Shown: positions 46,340 through 54,990, counted from the stretch's first letter. The stretch is 58,352 bases of DNA from Egerieenecus sp048201975 (GCA_048201975.1 DBFBGQ010000059.1:1-58352), one strand, 5' to 3'. The notes: generated from the sequence alone by a model not told the origin. Made by a program: numbers and translations.

Positions 46340-48607
46340 ATGAAAAAGCTATCGGTGTTTCTCTGCATTGTGCTTCTTTTCACTTCGCTGTGTCCTTTGG
46401 GTATGGCAGAAGGCCTAGGTACGTCTACGGACATATGCCAGCACGTCTGGATCTGGCAAAGCAATGAAACAGAATGCTGGCAACTCTGTGCCGAATGCGG
46501 CCAGGTCTCATCCCGTTTTGACCATAGAGCCGCCTGCACTGCACCGACAGTCTGCACGCGGTGCGGCTATGTAGGCGCCATCGCAAGAGTGGAGCACGCA
46601 GAGACCACCTGGTGGTACAACGAGACGGAGTGTTGGCCGATTTGTTCCGCGTGCGGTGAGCGGTTGCAACATCACAAGGATCCTTACCACGCAGCGTGGT
46701 GTACCGCGCCCAATATATGTGGCTGGTGTGGCTACCAGGGAACGATTGCGCAAATATCCCATAGGTCCACCCATACGGAATACAACGAAACCGAATGCTG
46801 GCGAGTTTGCAACGATTGTGGCCAGGAAGCTGCTGGTTCCCGGGATGCGCATTACTCCACCTGCTCCCAACCGAACGTATGTCTCAAGTGCGGATATGTG
46901 GGCGACATGGATGTCGTCATGCATGACGGTGAACTGATCGAGGAATACAATGATACGGAATGCTGGGTCAAATGCACCGCATGCAATTACGAATCGGAAC
47001 ACCGGGAACACGAAGCCGTCTGCTTCGGTCCCGGAAACGTCTGCTGGAACTGCGGCTACGTGGGCAATATCAAAAATATCTACCACGAATTTGTCCATCG
47101 GAAATATGATGAAAACGAGTGCTGGGATTTCTGCACCGCATGCAATCAAGAGTTAGAAGGCACGCGCTATGAGCATGTAGCAAACTGCACCGCCCCCACC
47201 CAATGCGTCAACTGCATTTATCAGGGCAACAATATTCCCGTGGATCATGTGGGCGAATGGATCTGGGACCACGATGACACGAGCTGTTGGGCCTATTGCG
47301 CCGACTGCAATGCGGAAGTATATCGTGGTGAACATTACGCCTACTGCTATGCGCCCAATGTCTGCGCGCAGTGTTCCGCGCCCTACCATGGCAGCAACGT
47401 TTCTTGCCCCTACCCAGAAAACGAATCATCCCATAACCCGGAAACCCACGCCATTACCTGCGAATATTGCGGAAAAGTGCAATACATTCTCTCTTTGGTG
47501 GAAGAGATCCAGGCGCCTACGTGCACCCAGCACGGCCAGAAAAAAATGGAGTGCTCCTTCTGTGGTGAGACGGTGATCGTCTCCGATCCCGCCACAGGGC
47601 ACGACTGGCAAGTAACCGGGCAGGATAGCAGCGCCATCCACTATACCTGCTCCAAGTGCGGCGAAACCAAGGATGAGGTCATTCCTCCCTGCGAGCATGA
47701 TTGGCAGATCTCTGGCCAAGATGGCAACACCGTCCACTACACCTGCTCCAAGTGCGGCGAAACCAAGGATGAGGTCATCCCTCCCTGCCAGCACGATTGG
47801 CAGATTGCCAGTCAGGAGGATGCAACTTGTGAATCCGCTGGAAGCCGTACAATGCGCTGCACGCTTTGCGGTGAGATGGATTACCAGGAGCTCCCCGCGC
47901 TTGGGCATGAATGGCAGCGCACAGACCGGGTCGCCCCGACCTGTGAGCGCAATGGCTATGAAGATATGACCTGCAACCGTTGTAACAGCACGTATACGCA
48001 AACCCTTCCGGCAACAGGTCATCATTTTGGCACAGTCTATCAACGGCAAAACGATGGCACCCACGCGGTATTCTGCGCAACATGCAACGCCAAGCGTGCC
48101 CTCCCCTGCAACTTCATCTACACGACCATGGACCAGTGGGAGTATGGATGCTGTTCCGTGTGTGGTTATACGGTTTATCGCGTTGCCAACACGGTGAATC
48201 AGCCCGAAAACACAGAGATTGCAGTGCAAACCACCATCGTGGAAAATGCCGCCTTTGCCTATGTGGATCAACCCACAGCCAAGGCCAACGATGTTCAGTT
48301 GCTGGTTTATGAAGCGGAGCTGGAGACCGAGGAAGCGCTCTCCGTTGAAGTTCCCTCCAATGTAAAGAAATTGCTGTTGATTACCCTGGTTCAGGATGGC
48401 CAAACGTTGCAACCCGCCGGAAGGTTTGAGGTTCGCATTCCTGTTTCTCAGGAGAACGCAACCCCCTTGAAGCTGGTGCAGCTCAATGAAAACGGCGAAT
48501 GGGTGGAAGTGCCCTATGAAATTCTGGATGGCATGATCGTCTTTGAAACGGATGTAACCGGCATGTTCTTCTTCCTGAATGAAGCGCCCTCCTTCCTTGC
48601 TGCATAA
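46340..48607 (+). CDS. Secreted protein with six Cys-rich modules and CxxC ribbon repeats
   Basis: A 755-residue exported protein of unknown function. A signal peptide ends near residue 23. Then six modules of about 52-55 residues follow (33-84, 85-138, 139-192, 193-246, 247-300, 301-352). Each holds a CW pair (C46, C98, C153, C208, C261, C316), two CxxC pairs, a lone Cys, conserved His residues and a YNETECW-like start. Residues ~419-500 hold nearly identical 32-residue repeats (HYTCSKCGETKDEVIPPC) and further CxxC pairs. The last ~150 residues lack Cys and look like a beta domain. The pattern suggests metal (zinc) binding or disulphide-stapled modules on the cell surface. Its base composition is less GC-rich than its neighbours. 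It has its own promoter and terminator. Confidence 0.85.
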   Translation: MKKLSVFLCIVLLFTSLCPLGMAEGLGTSTDICQHVWIWQSNETECWQLCAECGQVSSRFDHRAACTAPTVCTRCGYVGAIARVEHAETTWWYNETECWPICSACGERLQHHKDPYHAAWCTAPNICGWCGYQGTIAQISHRSTHTEYNETECWRVCNDCGQEAAGSRDAHYSTCSQPNVCLKCGYVGDMDVVMHDGELIEEYNDTECWVKCTACNYESEHREHEAVCFGPGNVCWNCGYVGNIKNIYHEFVHRKYDENECWDFCTACNQELEGTRYEHVANCTAPTQCVNCIYQGNNIPVDHVGEWIWDHDDTSCWAYCADCNAEVYRGEHYAYCYAPNVCAQCSAPYHGSNVSCPYPENESSHNPETHAITCEYCGKVQYILSLVEEIQAPTCTQHGQKKMECSFCGETVIVSDPATGHDWQVTGQDSSAIHYTCSKCGETKDEVIPPCEHDWQISGQDGNTVHYTCSKCGETKDEVIPPCQHDWQIASQEDATCESAGSRTMRCTLCGEMDYQELPALGHEWQRTDRVAPTCERNGYEDMTCNRCNSTYTQTLPATGHHFGTVYQRQNDGTHAVFCATCNAKRALPCNFIYTTMDQWEYGCCSVCGYTVYRVANTVNQPENTEIAVQTTIVENAAFAYVDQPTAKANDVQLLVYEAELETEEALSVEVPSNVKKLLLITLVQDGQTLQPAGRFEVRIPVSQENATPLKLVQLNENGEWVEVPYEILDGMIVFETDVTGMFFFLNEAPSFLAA
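47601..47800 (+). repeat. Intragenic 96-bp tandem duplication in the Cys-rich protein gene
   Basis: Two copies of about 96 bp (from about 47605 and 47701; e.g. the shared ACCTGCTCCAAGTGCGGCGA starts at 47645 and 47741) differ by only a few bases. The near identity of DNA, not just protein, indicates a recent duplication of a 32-residue repeat. Confidence 0.85.
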
Positions 48608-48625
48608 CTAGGACCCTACAACAAA

Positions 48626-48662
48626 GGCCCGCGATCCCTTGCCGGGATTGCGGGCTTTCTTA
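48626..48662 (+). terminator. Terminator after the Cys-rich protein gene
   Basis: Stem GCCCGCGATCCC/GGGATTGCGGGC (one G-U) followed by TTTCTT. On the minus strand the same hairpin ends in CCTTTG and may stop transcripts from scpB. Confidence 0.88.
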
Positions 48663-48692
48663 TTGCTTTGAGCAATCAAAAAGGAATTTTCG

Positions 48693-49277
48693 TTAGGGAA
48701 TCAGCAGCTGCTCGTCCCCGGCGGGAGCGTCGTTCTCCTTGGGTTGCAGCTCTTGCGGCAGGGGCGGCAGCTGATCCAGCCGGCTGATGCCGAAGTGATT
48801 CAAGAACTCATCCGTGGTGCCGAAAAGGATGGGATGTCCCACGGTATCCTTACGGCCAACCTCTTCAATCAGCCCCTTCTGCGTCAGCGACGCCAGGGAA
48901 TAGTCGCATTTGACCCCGCGAATCTGCTCCACCTCGGCCCGGGTCACCGGCTGCCGGTAGGCTACCACCGCCAGCGTCTCCATGGCCGCCTGGCTCAGGC
49001 TCTGCTTTTGCACGGGCTGAAGCAGGCGCTCCACCCAATCCGCATAAATGGAGCGGGTGGCCAGCTGCACGTGCTTGCCAAAGCGCTTGAGGCAAAACCC
49101 CCGCTGCTCAAAGTCGTATTCGTTGACCAGCAGCTCCAGCACGCGGTTGACGTCCGCCTCCGGCATTTCCAGCGCCTTGGCCAGGTCGCTGACCAGCACC
49201 GGCTCCCCCGCCACAAAAAGAATGGCCTCAATGCGTCCGCGCACCTCCTGGGTGAGCAGATCAGCTTTCTTCGTCAA
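48693..49277 (-). CDS. scpB: Segregation and condensation protein ScpB
   Basis: About 194 residues. ScpB is a kleisin-associated winged-helix protein of the bacterial condensin SMC-ScpAB. Family motifs are RGRIEAILFVAGEPVLVSDL near 15-34, QPVTRAEVEQIRGV near 108-121 and LIEEVGRKDTVGHPILFGTT near 136-155. The start is read as TTG at 49277, with AAGGAG eight bases upstream. It overlaps the end of scpA by 17 bp. The open frame upstream of it is not used. Confidence 0.94.
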   Translation of the reverse strand: MTKKADLLTQEVRGRIEAILFVAGEPVLVSDLAKALEMPEADVNRVLELLVNEYDFEQRGFCLKRFGKHVQLATRSIYADWVERLLQPVQKQSLSQAAMETLAVVAYRQPVTRAEVEQIRGVKCDYSLASLTQKGLIEEVGRKDTVGHPILFGTTDEFLNHFGISRLDQLPPLPQELQPKENDAPAGDEQLLIP

Positions 49278-50016
49278 CGTACTCGCTCCTTCCCGGCAGC
49301 AGCAGGATATCGCCATAGGTGCCTTCCTGCACAATGTGTGTTTCCCCCAGCCGCAACAGCTCCAGCAGCGCCAGGAAAAGCGTTACCACCTCTTCCTTGG
49401 TGGGCGCGTCACTGAAGACTTCCTCAAAGCGCAGGCTACCCCGCCCCTTGAGCCCCTTCAGCAGCACCAGCATGCATTCCTGCACGTTGTGCTCATCCCG
49501 CCGGATATCCCGGGGAGCGTAATGGTTGACCTCCCGTGTTTCCGGCTCTGCCGGCCGCCTGTGATAAATCCGCAGAAAGGCCGAAACCAACCCCTCCAGG
49601 GTGAGGCCCGTAAGCTCCACGCTCTGGGGCGGCAGAGGATATTCCTCCGGAAGTTTGGCATACATGGTAGCAGCCGCCTCTTCAAAGCGCTGCATCTCCG
49701 CGGCAGTTTCCCGAAAGCGCTTATACTCCTCCAGGCGGCGAATCAACGCCTGCTCAGGATCCTCCTCGTCCTCCTCCAGGCGGGGCGGGCGCGGAAGCAT
49801 GGCCCGGCTCTTGATTTCCAGCAGCGTGGCAGCCATCACCAAAAAGTCCGTGGCATCGTCCATGTCCAGATCCACGGCGTTCTGCACATGCTCGATGTAT
49901 TGGTCGGTGATCTGGGAAACAAAAATATCCTTGATGTCCACCTGCGCCTTGTTGATCAGGTGGAGCAGCAGATCCAGCGGGCCGTCAAAATCCTTCAGGG
50001 CAAACGTCATCCCCAT
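49261..50016 (-). CDS. scpA: Segregation and condensation protein ScpA
   Basis: The kleisin of the SMC condensin, 251 residues, bridging the SMC heads. It has the family start FDGPLDLLLHLINKAQVDIKDI (split: FDGPLDLLLHLI and NKAQVDIKDI) and the conserved ATDFLVMAATLLEIKSRAMLP near 55-75. A C-terminal winged helix has FLALLELLRLGETHIVQEGTYG. It overlaps scpB by 17 bp and follows the site-2 protease by a few bases, so the three genes form one unit. ATG 50010 is an alternative start. Confidence 0.95.
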   Translation of the reverse strand: MGMTFALKDFDGPLDLLLHLINKAQVDIKDIFVSQITDQYIEHVQNAVDLDMDDATDFLVMAATLLEIKSRAMLPRPPRLEEDEEDPEQALIRRLEEYKRFRETAAEMQRFEEAAATMYAKLPEEYPLPPQSVELTGLTLEGLVSAFLRIYHRRPAEPETREVNHYAPRDIRRDEHNVQECMLVLLKGLKGRGSLRFEEVFSDAPTKEEVVTLFLALLELLRLGETHIVQEGTYGDILLLPGRSEYVDEES

Positions 50017-50019
50017 GGC

Positions 50020-50835
50020 TCAGGCACCACCCGCCATCAGCAGGAACAGATGCGTCACCGCGCTGTACACATTGCTGTTGATAAAATACAGCAGCTCGGA
50101 AAGCACCCCGGAAAAGCAGAGCACCAAGAGCACAACCTGGGCGATGCGAAAGGTCTGCGCCGTCAGCTGGAACCGTCCCCGCAGGAGCAGGTCGTTGACG
50201 ATATGATAACCGTCCAAGGGGGGGATGGGCAGAAAATTGAACACCGCCAGGGACAGATTCACCAGGCTCATATTCAGCAAAAACCGCTGGACATATTGCA
50301 GCCAGGGATGGGCCATCACCGAAAGCAGCTGCTCCGAGGCTTCTCCGTAGGCGATGCTGGCGCCGTAATTATAATACGGGCTGATCAGATATTCCAGCGA
50401 GCCGAAAGCCGACTTGAATTCCTGGAGAAAATCTGCCTGGAACATCACCGCGTTCACCCCCACCGCCAACGCGGTGCACAGGAGGAACAGGGACAGATTG
50501 GTCACGATGCCCGCAATGGACACCAGGAAATCATCCCGGCGGTAATTCCGGAAGTTGCGCGGATTTACCGGCACCGGCTTGGCCCAGCCGATGCCAAAGA
50601 GAAACATAAACACCGTGCCAATGGGATCCAAATGCTTGCGTGGGTCCAGGCTCAGCCGGCCCATCCACTTGGCCGTGGCATCCCCGCAGCGCAGCGCCAC
50701 ATAGCCGTGGGCCACCTCGTGCAGGATCAGGCTGAGCAGCACGGTAACCACCAGGTAGAGCAAATAGACCAGCAAGCCCAGCGGATCGGATTGCAGCATG
50801 GAAAACCAACCCTGGATACGCGAAAACACTTTCAT
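50020..50835 (-). CDS. M50 family site-2 protease-like membrane metalloprotease (YwhC-like)
   Basis: A ~271-residue intramembrane zinc metalloprotease with about six helices. The zinc motif HEVAHGYVALRCGDATAKWMG lies near 42-62 and the second motif FNFLPIPPLDGYHI (metal Asp) near 199-212. It belongs to the compact M50 group without PDZ domain (YwhC/RasP-related), commonly located beside scpAB. The start is uncertain (ATG 50835 or GTG 50847). Its promoter is well defined, with an inverted repeat over the start of transcription. Confidence 0.9.
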   Translation of the reverse strand: MKVFSRIQGWFSMLQSDPLGLLVYLLYLVVTVLLSLILHEVAHGYVALRCGDATAKWMGRLSLDPRKHLDPIGTVFMFLFGIGWAKPVPVNPRNFRNYRRDDFLVSIAGIVTNLSLFLLCTALAVGVNAVMFQADFLQEFKSAFGSLEYLISPYYNYGASIAYGEASEQLLSVMAHPWLQYVQRFLLNMSLVNLSLAVFNFLPIPPLDGYHIVNDLLLRGRFQLTAQTFRIAQVVLLVLCFSGVLSELLYFINSNVYSAVTHLFLLMAGGA

Positions 50836-50852
50836 CCCCCTCTTCACGTTGA

Positions 50853-50869
50853 TACGGGCAACGCCCGTA
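50853..50869. promoter_or_regulatory. Inverted repeat over the site-2 protease transcription start
   Basis: Perfect TACGGGC-AAC-GCCCGTA (7-bp arms) placed between the -10 box and the start codon. It may be an operator or a 5' hairpin stabilising a very short leader. Confidence 0.45.
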
Positions 50870-50870
50870 C

Positions 50871-50899
50871 ATTATAACGCGAAAGAGGCGATCCTGCAA
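50871..50899 (-). promoter_or_regulatory. Promoter of the site-2 protease-scpA-scpB operon
   Basis: Minus strand TTGCAG (50894-50899), 17-base spacer, TATAAT (50871-50876), immediately beyond the dacF stop codon, with no terminator between. Confidence 0.8.
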
Positions 50900-50902
50900 G
50901 CC

Positions 50903-52066
50903 TTAGCGCCAGGCGTTGATGATGCGGAAGAACCCTTCGATAAAGCCGGGCAGCGGCACAGCGGAAGCGGCCGCCACATTCAGCTTGGCCACCACCGTTT
51001 CCCCCAGCAGCACCCGCGCAAAGCCCACCACCTGTCCGGCTTCCACCGGCGCGTCCACGCTCTCGGGCACCACCAGCTCCATTTTCAGCTGACTGGACTG
51101 GCCGTTGCGCAAAAGCATGCTCAGCCCGCTGCCCAAAAGCAGCTCAACGCTCTCCGCGCTGCCCCGGTTCACCTTGAGACTTTCGCCCAGGCGCTGGCCC
51201 TTCTGGGCGATGGTGACCCGCTGATAGTTGGCAAAGCCATACTCCAGCATGCTGCGCGCCTCGTTGAAGCGCGTCTGACTGTTCTCGCAGCCAAGCACCA
51301 CAGCGATCAGCCGCATGCCGTTTTTTTCCGCCGTGGCGCTGACGCAGAACTTCGCCGCATCCGTGGAGCCTGTTTTGAAGCCGTCGCAGCCCTCGTAAAA
51401 CCGCACCAGCCGGTTGGTATTGGTCAGGTCCGTAACCCGGCCGCTGGGATGCACCAGGGTATCCACCCACACGCTGGCATAGGTATGGTAGGCCGGATGC
51501 CGGCTCACCTCGCAGGAGAGCGTCATCACGTCCCTGGCGGTGGTATACTGCCCCTCCTGGGGATAGCCCGTGCAGTTCACATAGTGCGTATCATCCATGC
51601 CCAGAGCTTCGGCCCGCTGGTTCATCCGCTGGACAAAGCTTTCCTCCGACCCTGCCAGATATTCCGCCAGGGCCACCGCGCTGTCGTTGGCGCTGGCCAT
51701 GATCATGGTGCGCAACAGGTCCTCCAGCTTGTAGGCCGTATCGGCGTCCAGCAGCGCCTGGCTTCCCTCCATGGCCGCGGCACGCTTGGATACCGTCACC
51801 TGATCCGTCAGCGCGATGTCGTTATCCTCCAGGGCCTCAAACACCAGCAGCGCAGTCATCAGCTTGGTGATGGAGGCCACTTCCCGCCGCTCGTCCGCGT
51901 TTTTTTCAAAGATCACCGTACCGGTGCTCGCCTCCGCCAGCATCACCGACGGAGAGGAGATCTCCAAAGGTACCCCTTCCTCCAGCGGCGCAGCCGCGGC
52001 CAGGGACGGGAAAAAAAGCGCCGCAACCAGCAGCAGCGCCAGGCAACGAAATTTCTTTTCCAGCAT
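50903..52066 (-). CDS. dacF: D-alanyl-D-alanine carboxypeptidase (DacF-like, S11)
   Basis: Trims terminal D-Ala from peptidoglycan stem peptides. About 387 residues. A signal peptide of about 25 residues precedes the serine-lysine motif ASITKLM near 64-70, the SxN motif (MASANDSA) and the KTG motif (DGFKTGST). A C-terminal beta domain and an amphipathic tail, GFIEGFFRIIN, would attach it to the membrane. The start is the ATG at 52066, with GGAGGG five bases upstream; an open frame that continues upstream through the MATE gene's end is not used. No spoIIA genes follow it, unlike Bacillus. Confidence 0.94.
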   Translation of the reverse strand: MLEKKFRCLALLLVAALFFPSLAAAAPLEEGVPLEISSPSVMLAEASTGTVIFEKNADERREVASITKLMTALLVFEALEDNDIALTDQVTVSKRAAAMEGSQALLDADTAYKLEDLLRTMIMASANDSAVALAEYLAGSEESFVQRMNQRAEALGMDDTHYVNCTGYPQEGQYTTARDVMTLSCEVSRHPAYHTYASVWVDTLVHPSGRVTDLTNTNRLVRFYEGCDGFKTGSTDAAKFCVSATAEKNGMRLIAVVLGCENSQTRFNEARSMLEYGFANYQRVTIAQKGQRLGESLKVNRGSAESVELLLGSGLSMLLRNGQSSQLKMELVVPESVDAPVEAGQVVGFARVLLGETVVAKLNVAAASAVPLPGFIEGFFRIINAWR

Positions 52067-52145
52067 GCCAACCCTCCACCTTTCTGTGGGCATAGCATGC
52101 CCGGAAAAGCCGAGGATTTCCCATGGAATATTTTCCCTGGAAGCG

Positions 52146-53474
52146 TTAAATGAGCTGCTTTTTCTCCCACACGCCGCTGAGAAAACGCCACACGAAACAA
52201 ATGATGCGGAAGGTCCAGTCAATTTGCATGGCCACCCACACGCCCACAACGCCCATGCCCAACTGCTTTGCCAGCAGAAAGCCCGAAGCCACGCGGAACA
52301 GCGCCATGGACAGGCAGGAAACCGCCATGGTAAAGCGTGCGTCGTTGGCTGCGCGCAGCGCATTGGGCAGCACAAAGGATGTGGGCCACAGGAAAATGCT
52401 GCCCACACCGTGGATGATGATGATCTGCCGTGCCATGGCGTCCGCTTCCGGGGTCAAACCGTACAGCCCGGTGAGCCACCCCACGCAAATCAGCAGCAGC
52501 ACGTTCAGCACGCTCATGTAGCCGTAGGCCATGAGCATGAGCTTTTTCACATACATGCGGGCCTGGCCGAATTCCTTTGCGCCCACGCAACGCCCCACCA
52601 CCGTCACCATGCCCAGGCCGATGGCGTTGCCCGGAAGCACCTGCAGGGTCGTCAGGCTGTTGCCCACCGCGTTGGCCGCAATGCTGGCCGTGCCAAAGGT
52701 GCTCACCATGCCCAGCAGCAGCAGCTTCCCCAGCTGAAAAAAGCCGTTTTCCAGGCCCGTGGGAACGCCCACCGAAAGGATGCGCTTGACCATGTCCCAC
52801 CGCCACTCCAGCTTGCGCAGGTTCGGGCAGGGGATCAGGTTCTCCGGCCTGCGCAGGCTTTGCTGCATAACCGCGGCCCCCACGATGCGGGACGCCAGGG
52901 TAGCGATGCCGGCCCCAGCCACGCCCCAGCCGCAACCGTAGATCAGGACGGCGTTCCCCACCACGTTGATCAGGTTCATGATCAGCGACGTGATCAGGGA
53001 CGCCTTGGCGTTGCCCATGGCCCGCAGCAGCGCCGCCGAAGCGTTGTACATGGCAATGAAGGGATAGGACAGCGCCGTAATCAGGAAATAGGTCTGCGCA
53101 TTGGCCATCACATCGGCTTCAATGTGGCCGAACACCAGGTCCAGCAGCGGGTAGCGCAGAATCAAAAAAACCGCCATGACCGTGCCGGAAACCAGCACCA
53201 CGGTATAAAACAGCTGCTTGGCCGCCATACCCGCGTTTTCCCGCTCCTTCCGCCCCAGGTACTGGGAAGCGACCACCGCTCCCCCCGTGGCCAGCGCGGA
53301 AAACACGTTGATCAGCAGCACGTTGATGGAGTCGACCAGTGAGATGCCGGATACGGCCGCTTCGCCACAGGTGGATACCATCATGGTATCCATCATGCCG
53401 ATAGTCACCGCCAGCAGCTGTTCCAGCATCAGCGGCATCAGCAGCTTGCGCAGGTCCTCTTTGGAAAACAACAT
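52146..53474 (-). CDS. MATE family efflux transporter
   Basis: A 442-residue MATE protein with about 12 helices, typical of multidrug/Na+ antiporters (NorM/DinF type). It begins FSKEDLRKLLMPLMLEQLLAV and includes VASQYLGRKERENA, GNAKASLITSLIMNLINVVGNAVL and the second-half counterparts LPGNAIGLGMVTVVGRCVGA. ATG 53474 has GAGGAGG eight bases upstream; further upstream open frame is not used. It precedes dacF by 79 bp, with the perfect hairpin GGGCAT-GCT-ATGCCC before dacF. Confidence 0.9.
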   Translation of the reverse strand: MLFSKEDLRKLLMPLMLEQLLAVTIGMMDTMMVSTCGEAAVSGISLVDSINVLLINVFSALATGGAVVASQYLGRKERENAGMAAKQLFYTVVLVSGTVMAVFLILRYPLLDLVFGHIEADVMANAQTYFLITALSYPFIAMYNASAALLRAMGNAKASLITSLIMNLINVVGNAVLIYGCGWGVAGAGIATLASRIVGAAVMQQSLRRPENLIPCPNLRKLEWRWDMVKRILSVGVPTGLENGFFQLGKLLLLGMVSTFGTASIAANAVGNSLTTLQVLPGNAIGLGMVTVVGRCVGAKEFGQARMYVKKLMLMAYGYMSVLNVLLLICVGWLTGLYGLTPEADAMARQIIIIHGVGSIFLWPTSFVLPNALRAANDARFTMAVSCLSMALFRVASGFLLAKQLGMGVVGVWVAMQIDWTFRIICFVWRFLSGVWEKKQLI

Positions 53475-53507
53475 CCCGGCCGCCTCCTCGCGATTGCAAA
53501 CATGATT

Positions 53508-53535
53508 ATTATATTCCTTTTCCAGGCAGATGCAA
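53508..53535 (-). promoter_or_regulatory. Promoter of the MATE transporter gene
   Basis: Minus strand TTGCAT (53530-53535), 16-base spacer, TATAAT (53508-53513), 34 bp before the start codon. dacF is probably transcribed from here too. Confidence 0.75.
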
Positions 53536-53655
53536 TACCGGCGCCAGGAATTTCTCCGCAGCGGCGGACGTCGCCGCGTTTCCCTCCCAGCGGATGAAGA
53601 TCCCGCGCACACCCTTGACATGCGTGCTATCATACGGAATAGGAGGTGGCCAGCC

Positions 53656-54258
53656 ATGCATGACGGCTTTGTTTCCCTGGATGAGATGTTTCCTGCCCTG
53701 ATGCTGGAAATCCGCTACGCCACGGCCCATAACCTGACGGGGCAGCCCCTGGATGGCTATGACGCCCCCAAAGCTCTGGCCACACGGGAGGCCGCCGAGG
53801 CGCTGGGGCATGCCTTGCGCTCCCTGGAAGCTCAGGGATACGGCCTGTGCATCTATGATGCCTACCGCCCGCAAAAGGCGGTGGATTGCTTCTTACGCTG
53901 GAGCCAGGCCCCGGAGGATGGCCGCACCCAGGCGGAATTCTATCCTGGGCTGGACAAGCGCACGCTGTTCCAGCTGGGGTACATCGCACAGCGCTCCGGC
54001 CACAGCCGGGGTTCCACCATTGATCTCACGCTGACGCGCCAGGGCGTCCCCCTGGATATGGGCAGCTGCTTTGACCGCATGGGCGCGGAATCCCACCACA
54101 GCTTCACCGCGCTTCCCACCCAGGCGCTGGAAAACCGCCGTCTGCTGCGCCGGGAGATGGAAGCCGCAGGATTCGTCGCGTATGAAAACGAATGGTGGCA
54201 TTACCGGCTCATGGACGAGCCATACCCGGATACCTACTTCAACTTTGACATCCGCTGA
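53656..54258 (+). CDS. D-alanyl-D-alanine dipeptidase (VanX-like, M15D)
   Basis: About 200 residues. The family signature is SGHSRGSTIDLTL near 114-126 (zinc His and Asp), then HHSF and the catalytic EWWHYRL near 176-182. VanX/DdpX enzymes hydrolyse D-Ala-D-Ala, supporting cell-wall turnover or glycopeptide resistance; no vanH/vanA genes are visible, so a turnover role is more likely. There is no signal peptide in the chosen start (ATG 53656, AGGAGG upstream), so it is cytosolic. It lies divergent from the MATE and dacF genes. Confidence 0.88.
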   Translation: MHDGFVSLDEMFPALMLEIRYATAHNLTGQPLDGYDAPKALATREAAEALGHALRSLEAQGYGLCIYDAYRPQKAVDCFLRWSQAPEDGRTQAEFYPGLDKRTLFQLGYIAQRSGHSRGSTIDLTLTRQGVPLDMGSCFDRMGAESHHSFTALPTQALENRRLLRREMEAAGFVAYENEWWHYRLMDEPYPDTYFNFDIR

Positions 54259-54259
54259 A

Positions 54260-54319
54260 AAGAAGCGCCCGCACCCTGGCAGCCGTTTTCCGGCTCCGGG
54301 ATGCGGACGCTTCTGTTTT
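54260..54319. terminator. Bidirectional terminator between vanX-like and beta-helix genes
   Basis: Long imperfect stem AGAAGCG-CCCGCA/TGCGG-ACGCTTCT with inner AGCCG/CGGCT pairing. It has CTGTTTTG on the plus side and TTCTTTTC on the minus side. Confidence 0.85.
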
Positions 54320-54327
54320 GTTTGCCA

Positions 54328-54990
54328 TTATTTCCGAATCGCTACCTTTGTGCCATCCTGCTTGCAGATGTGCCCCGCCGGGATCACGCCGCGCACGCTG
54401 GTGAGTGGATAGACCCGGGAGCCGCGTCCCACCACCGTACCGGGGTTCAGCACCGATCCGCAACCGATCTCCACATCATCCGCCAGCATGGCGCCCACTT
54501 TTTTGCGGCCGGTTTCCACCTGCTCCTGGCCGTCGCGGATGATCACCAGGCTCTTGTCGCTCTTCACGTTGGATGTGATGGAGCCAGCGCCCATGTGGCT
54601 GTGCCAGCCCAGAATGGAATCGCCCACGTAATTGTAATGGGGTACCTGCACGCCGTCAAAGAGGATTACGTTTTTCAACTCCGTGGAGTTGCCCACCACG
54701 CAGCCGTCGCCCACCAGTGCGTTGCCGCGGATGAAGGCGCACTGGCGCACCTCGGTGTTTTCCCCGATGATGCACGGGCCGGTAATGGAAGCCGTGGGCG
54801 CCACGGTTGCGCTCCTGGCAATCCACACATCCTCCTGGGGATGGTCATAGACCGCCGGGTCCAGGGTGGGCCCCAGCCGCTTGATGGCGTCCCCGATTCC
54901 ACCAAGCGCCTCCCAGGGATAGGTCACGCTTTCCAGGAGCCCGCGGGCGCGGGTATGGGTCAGATCATACATGTCCGATACGGTCATCAT
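54328..54990 (-). CDS. Left-handed beta-helix hexapeptide protein (GlmU C-terminal-like)
   Basis: A 220-residue hexapeptide-repeat protein. From about residue 55 it shows isoleucine-patch turns (VWIARSATVAPTASITGPCI, NALVGDGCVVGNSTELKNVI, VEIGCGSVLNPGTVVGRGS). Related chains are often annotated as UDP-GlcNAc pyrophosphorylase, but the nucleotidyltransferase N-terminal domain is absent, so only the acyl- or sugar-binding helix part exists. The N-terminal ~50 residues are helical. The function is a probable sugar-nucleotide acetyltransferase-like or structural role, not assigned. SD AAAGGAG precedes the ATG; it lies 30 bp after the M20 peptidase gene. Confidence 0.78.
   Translation of the reverse strand: MMTVSDMYDLTHTRARGLLESVTYPWEALGGIGDAIKRLGPTLDPAVYDHPQEDVWIARSATVAPTASITGPCIIGENTEVRQCAFIRGNALVGDGCVVGNSTELKNVILFDGVQVPHYNYVGDSILGWHSHMGAGSITSNVKSDKSLVIIRDGQEQVETGRKKVGAMLADDVEIGCGSVLNPGTVVGRGSRVYPLTSVRGVIPAGHICKQDGTKVAIRK

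Noticed and set aside
46122..46343. Small ORF upstream of the Cys-rich gene
   Set aside because: It spans the perfect TTGACA/TATAAT promoter and has no Shine-Dalgarno.
53590..53650. Promoter for the vanX-like gene from TTGACA near 53615
   Set aside because: TTGACA is present, but no -10 box lies at 16-18 bases, so the promoter is not assigned.
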